Positions 15,226 through 18,131 of a stretch of 18,131 nucleotides of DNA are shown piece after piece. The stretch is from Paracoccaceae bacterium (GTDB lineage Bacteria; Pseudomonadota; Alphaproteobacteria; Rhodobacterales; Rhodobacteraceae): positions 1 through 18,131 of the forward strand of contig NVQY01000150.1 in NCBI GenBank assembly GCA_002400675.1, read 5' to 3'. Position numbers and translations under genes: made by a program. Under the pieces are notes generated by a model. That model saw only the letters and a program-made list of their open reading frames with translations, had not been told where the DNA came from and ran no database searches. Position 1 is the stretch's first letter. The number at the start of each line of letters is the position of its first letter.

Positions 15226-17310
15226 TTACTCTGCCGCCACCTTGATCACCGGCTCCATCTCGGCCAGCCTTTCATCGCTCAGATGGCACTTGATCTGATG
15301 CCCGGCGGCCAGATCACGCACCGGCGGCACTTCAGTATCGCACAAGCCTCCGGGCACTTTCGATTTCCACCCGCAGCGAGTCTGGAACGGGCACCCGGGC
15401 GGCGGGTTCATCGCCGACGGGATGTCGCCCTCTAGCACGATATGCTTTTTCTCCACTGAAGTATCGGCAATCGGCACCGCCGACAAAAGGGCCTCAGTAT
15501 AGGGGTGATAGGGCGGGGAAAACACCTGATCGGTGCTGCCCAGTTCGACCACATGGCCCAGATACATCACCATCACCCGGTCGCTAAGATAGCGCACAAT
15601 CGACAGATCGTGCGAGATGAACAGCAGCGTGGTTTTCTCGTTGCGCTGTATTTCCATCAACAAATCGGTCACCGCCGCCTGAACGCTTACATCCAGCGCC
15701 GAAACCGGTTCATCCGCCACCACGATGCGCGCGCCCCCGGCAAAGGCGCGGGCAATGCCGACCCGTTGCTTTTGCCCACCAGACAATTGCCGGGGCATCC
15801 GCTCGGCAAAGGCACGAGGCAGTTTCACCAGATCCAGCAGCTCCAGCATGCGTGCCTTGCGGGCCGCTTCACTGTTGCCAATGCCGAAAACCTCCAACGC
15901 GCGGACGATCTGGCGCCCGACGCTCATCGACGGGTTTAACGTGTCAAACGGGTTCTGGAACACCATCTGAATATCGCTGATGGTCTTGGTGTCGCGCTTT
16001 TCGATGGGGATATGTTCGATATTGCGCCCGTCCAGCAAGATTTCCCCCTCGGTCGCGGTCTCAAGCCCCATCAGCACCTTGGCAAAGGTGGATTTGCCAC
16101 AGCCAGACTCGCCAACAATCGCCAGAGTCTCGCTTTCGCGGGCTTCAAATGTCAGGGTTTCGTTGGCTTTGACCACCTTCTTGTCGCCGCCGCCAAACAT
16201 CGCATTGGCGGCCACTTCATAGTATTTCTTGAGGTTGTTGATCTTCAGAACCACCTCGCCGACCTCGGCCTTTTCCTTTTGCTCGCCCAGCGTAATCGGC
16301 GCGTTCCAGTCAATCTCGGTGAACTTCAAACATCGCGTGTGATGACGGTCATCCCCCGGCACCGGGTTCATCGACAAATCCCCCTGATCACAGCGCCCCT
16401 CCTCGAAATAATCACAGCGCGGACCAAAGTTGCAGCCCTCGGGGCGTTCATGCGGTAAGGGAAAGTTGCCCGGAATCGCCACCAATGGATGCGAATTCTT
16501 GTCAGCCCCGGGCAACGGAATCGATCGGAACAAGGCCTGCGTATAGGGATGCTGCATCTCGTCAAACACCGCCTTGATCGACCCGCGCTCAACGGCCTCG
16601 CCGGAATACATCACGCAAATCCGGTCGCAGGTCTCAAGAACCAACCCAAGGTTATGCGATATGAACAACATTGAGGTGCCGTATTTGCGCCCCAGATCCT
16701 TGACCAACTCGACAATCGCCGCCTCAACGGTCACATCCAGTGCCGTTGTCGGCTCGTCCAGAATTAACAGCGCAGGCTCACTCATCAAGGCCATGGCAAT
16801 GACAATGCGCTGCTGCTGCCCCCCGCTCAGCTGATGCGGAAACGAATTCAATATCCGCACCGGATCCGGCAGCTTCACGTCCGTGACCACCTGCAACGCG
16901 CGCGCGCGGGCCTCTTCCTTGCCCAACCCCTGATGGATCATCGGCACTTCCATCAACTGCTTGCCGATTTTCATCGCCGGGTTCAATGACGCCATCGGCT
17001 CTTGATAGATCATGGCAATTTCCGACCCGCGAATGCCGCGCAACTCATCCGCGCTCATCTTACTAAGATCGCGGCCCTTGAACTTGATCGAACCCCCAAC
17101 AACGGCCCCGTTCTTACCCAGATCCTGCATCACCCCCAGCGCCACGGTGGACTTGCCACAACCGGACTCGCCAACCAACCCAACGGCCTCTCCGGGCTGC
17201 ACGGTAATGGAAAAATCCATCACCGCCGGAATTTCGCGCAATCTGGTGAAAAACGAAATCGACAGCTTGTCAATTTCCAGGATCGGCCCCTCATAATCCG
17301 GCTTTGCCAT
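15226..17310 (-). CDS. Fused double-NBD ABC importer ATPase (peptide/nickel, Opp/Dpp type)
   Basis: 694-aa energising subunit of an oligopeptide/dipeptide/nickel-type importer, equal to DppD plus DppF in one chain. NBD1: Walker A GESGCGKST (47-55), Q-loop IYQEPMASLNP, signature LSGGQ (161-165), Walker B LLILDE (181-186), H220. NBD2: Walker A GESGCGKST (400-408), signature LSGGQ (509-513), Walker B IVVADE (529-534), H567. Each half ends in an oligopeptide-ABC C-terminal domain with four cysteines: C293, C299, C307, C327 and C640, C646, C657, C675. Of several possible starts (17337 GTG, 17316, 17310), the ATG at 17310 has the best spacing to GAGGGAG. It follows the permease by 93 bp that carry a hairpin and a repeat motif. 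Substrate unknown: peptide, opine, glutathione-like or nickel chelate. Confidence 0.92.
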   Translation of the reverse strand: MAKPDYEGPILEIDKLSISFFTRLREIPAVMDFSITVQPGEAVGLVGESGCGKSTVALGVMQDLGKNGAVVGGSIKFKGRDLSKMSADELRGIRGSEIAMIYQEPMASLNPAMKIGKQLMEVPMIHQGLGKEEARARALQVVTDVKLPDPVRILNSFPHQLSGGQQQRIVIAMALMSEPALLILDEPTTALDVTVEAAIVELVKDLGRKYGTSMLFISHNLGLVLETCDRICVMYSGEAVERGSIKAVFDEMQHPYTQALFRSIPLPGADKNSHPLVAIPGNFPLPHERPEGCNFGPRCDYFEEGRCDQGDLSMNPVPGDDRHHTRCLKFTEIDWNAPITLGEQKEKAEVGEVVLKINNLKKYYEVAANAMFGGGDKKVVKANETLTFEARESETLAIVGESGCGKSTFAKVLMGLETATEGEILLDGRNIEHIPIEKRDTKTISDIQMVFQNPFDTLNPSMSVGRQIVRALEVFGIGNSEAARKARMLELLDLVKLPRAFAERMPRQLSGGQKQRVGIARAFAGGARIVVADEPVSALDVSVQAAVTDLLMEIQRNEKTTLLFISHDLSIVRYLSDRVMVMYLGHVVELGSTDQVFSPPYHPYTEALLSAVPIADTSVEKKHIVLEGDIPSAMNPPPGCPFQTRCGWKSKVPGGLCDTEVPPVRDLAAGHQIKCHLSDERLAEMEPVIKVAAE

Positions 17311-17343
17311 CTCCATCTCCCTCTTGGTGCGCGTCACACCCTG

Positions 17344-17389
17344 CTTCTTCTTGTTGCAAATACTCCGGGGGTGCGGGGGCTGGCCCCCG
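17344..17389 (-). repeat. Intergenic motif, copy 2, with adjacent G/C hairpin
   Basis: On the minus strand a hairpin CGGGGG-CCAG-CCCCCG (17389-17374) is followed by GAGTATTT, GC, AACAAGAAGAAG (17365-17344). The second part matches 2323-2345. It sits between permease and ATPase genes, 33 bp before the ATPase start. The hairpin could partly terminate or protect the permease message. Confidence 0.6.
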
Positions 17390-17403
17390 TTCCGGGCCTC
17401 AAC

Positions 17404-18131
17404 TCAATCCCTAAGACTCTCTTCGCGCAACCCGTCTGCCAACAGGTTCAACCCCAACACCAGCGACAACAACGCCAGCGCTGGCGGCAGGGCAGGGTGC
17501 AGATAGATCGACAACAACTTGCGCCCTTCATTGATGGTCGACCCCCAGTCCGGACTTTCCGGCGGCAATCCCAGACCAAAGAACCCCAAGGTGCCCAGCA
17601 AAATCGTCGTGTAACCAATGCGCAAACAGAAATCGACAATCAGCGGCCCGCGCGCATTGGGCAGAATTTCCCATAACATGATGTACCACGCACTTTCCCC
17701 CCGGGTTTGCGCGGCGGCCACGTAATCGCGGGTCTTGATGTCCATCGCCAACCCGCGCACGATCCGAAACACCGTGGGGGAATTGACAAACACCACCGAC
17801 ACAAACACCACCAGTATGCCCCCGGACACATCAAACAGGTCCAGAATTTCCGGCAGCGCAGGGATCGAATAATTGTTATTGTTGACCAGATAGCCATCGG
17901 TCGAAATCAACGACAGGTAAATCCAGCCCATCACCCCCAACACCCCAATCATTAACGGCGTGCGAAACTTCGGCTGGGTATGATAGCGTGAATTGATCAA
18001 CACCCCGGCAAAGATCAGCGGGAAAATGAACAGCACCGTGGCCATGAAATTCGGCACGCCAGTCACGACAATCTCGGGCGTTACCAGCAGATAGAACAAC
18101 AGGATCACCGGGAACGCCAGAATCAGGTTGG
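17404..18131 (-). CDS. ABC transporter permease, DppC-like (5' end outside window)
   Basis: C-terminal 241 residues of an inner-membrane permease of the binding-protein-dependent transport family; the frame is open to the window edge (NLILAFPVILLF...), so the start lies beyond 18131. The EAA loop that docks with the ATPase is clear: DYVAAAQTRGESAWYIMLWEILPNARGP, then LLGTLGFFGLGLPPESPDWGSTINEGR, as in DppC/OppC proteins. Between the FP segment near the window edge and the VFRIVRG segment that precedes EAA there are about 50-80 more residues than in ordinary DppC, with at least one extra hydrophobic helix (TPLMIGVLGVMGWIYLSLI) and an Asn-rich loop (LVNNNNY). It precedes and presumably pairs with the fused ATPase. 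Confidence 0.88.
   Translation of the reverse strand, partial: NLILAFPVILLFYLLVTPEIVVTGVPNFMATVLFIFPLIFAGVLINSRYHTQPKFRTPLMIGVLGVMGWIYLSLISTDGYLVNNNNYSIPALPEILDLFDVSGGILVVFVSVVFVNSPTVFRIVRGLAMDIKTRDYVAAAQTRGESAWYIMLWEILPNARGPLIVDFCLRIGYTTILLGTLGFFGLGLPPESPDWGSTINEGRKLLSIYLHPALPPALALLSLVLGLNLLADGLREESLRD

Noticed and set aside
15240..17310. Duplicated ATPase halves as a tandem gene duplication or frameshifted gene pair
   Set aside because: One uninterrupted frame with both NBDs complete and diverged; fused double-NBD ATPases are a known form in this importer family.

Overview
The window looks like ordinary core chromosome from an alphaproteobacterium, most likely a marine Rhodobacterales (Roseobacter-group) member. 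This is inferred from high GC, the Roseobacter-like choline dehydrogenase, the aroK-aroB / xerD / CorC-type gene order, and intergenic hairpins and repeats of a kind I associate with that group. No rRNA, tRNA, CRISPR array, insertion sequence or phage gene was recognised. No reading frame looks broken; the first and last genes are cut only by the window edges.

Layout. 1-1363 (+) is the C-terminal part of a GMC-family choline dehydrogenase (betA). 1377-2287 (-) holds two translationally coupled Lrp/AsnC regulators. They are divergent from ilvC (2425-3447, +; branched-chain amino acid synthesis), which ends in a strong intrinsic terminator. A DMT/EamA exporter (+, 3527-4468) faces a DUF2244 membrane protein (-, 4506-4997), with two AT-rich perfect palindromes between them. 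5181-8007 (+) is a compact four-gene operon: glyoxalase-like protein, GNAT acetyltransferase, TerB/J-domain protein, and endonuclease/exonuclease/phosphatase-fold protein. Facing it on the minus strand, 11991-8017 is a second compact cluster: a 49-aa membrane protein, a 507-aa exported protein of unknown function, a XerD-type tyrosine recombinase and a CNNM/CorC-type protein with CBS domains. aroK-aroB (+, 12076-13766) diverges from that cluster and converges on ssb (-, 13837-14379) across a perfect 13-bp hairpin. A secreted lytic transglycosylase (+, 14583-15170) diverges from ssb. The right end (-, 18131-15226) is part of a peptide/nickel-type ABC importer: a DppC-like permease with an unusually long internal insert, and a fused double-NBD ATPase carrying two four-cysteine clusters.

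Functional themes are amino-acid and aromatic biosynthesis (ilvC, aroK, aroB) with a probable local Lrp control point, chromosome and DNA maintenance (xerD, ssb, EEP protein), envelope and transport (DMT, DUF2244, CorC-type, lytic transglycosylase, ABC), and osmolyte metabolism (betA).

I did not find a convincing new biological system. The best leads are: (1) a shared motif 33-35 bp upstream of two unrelated minus-strand genes; (2) a 13-bp palindrome beside the divergent Lrp pair and ilvC; (3) the coupled 49-aa / 507-aa unknown pair ahead of xerD; (4) the odd permease insert; (5) the paired cysteine clusters in the ABC ATPase.
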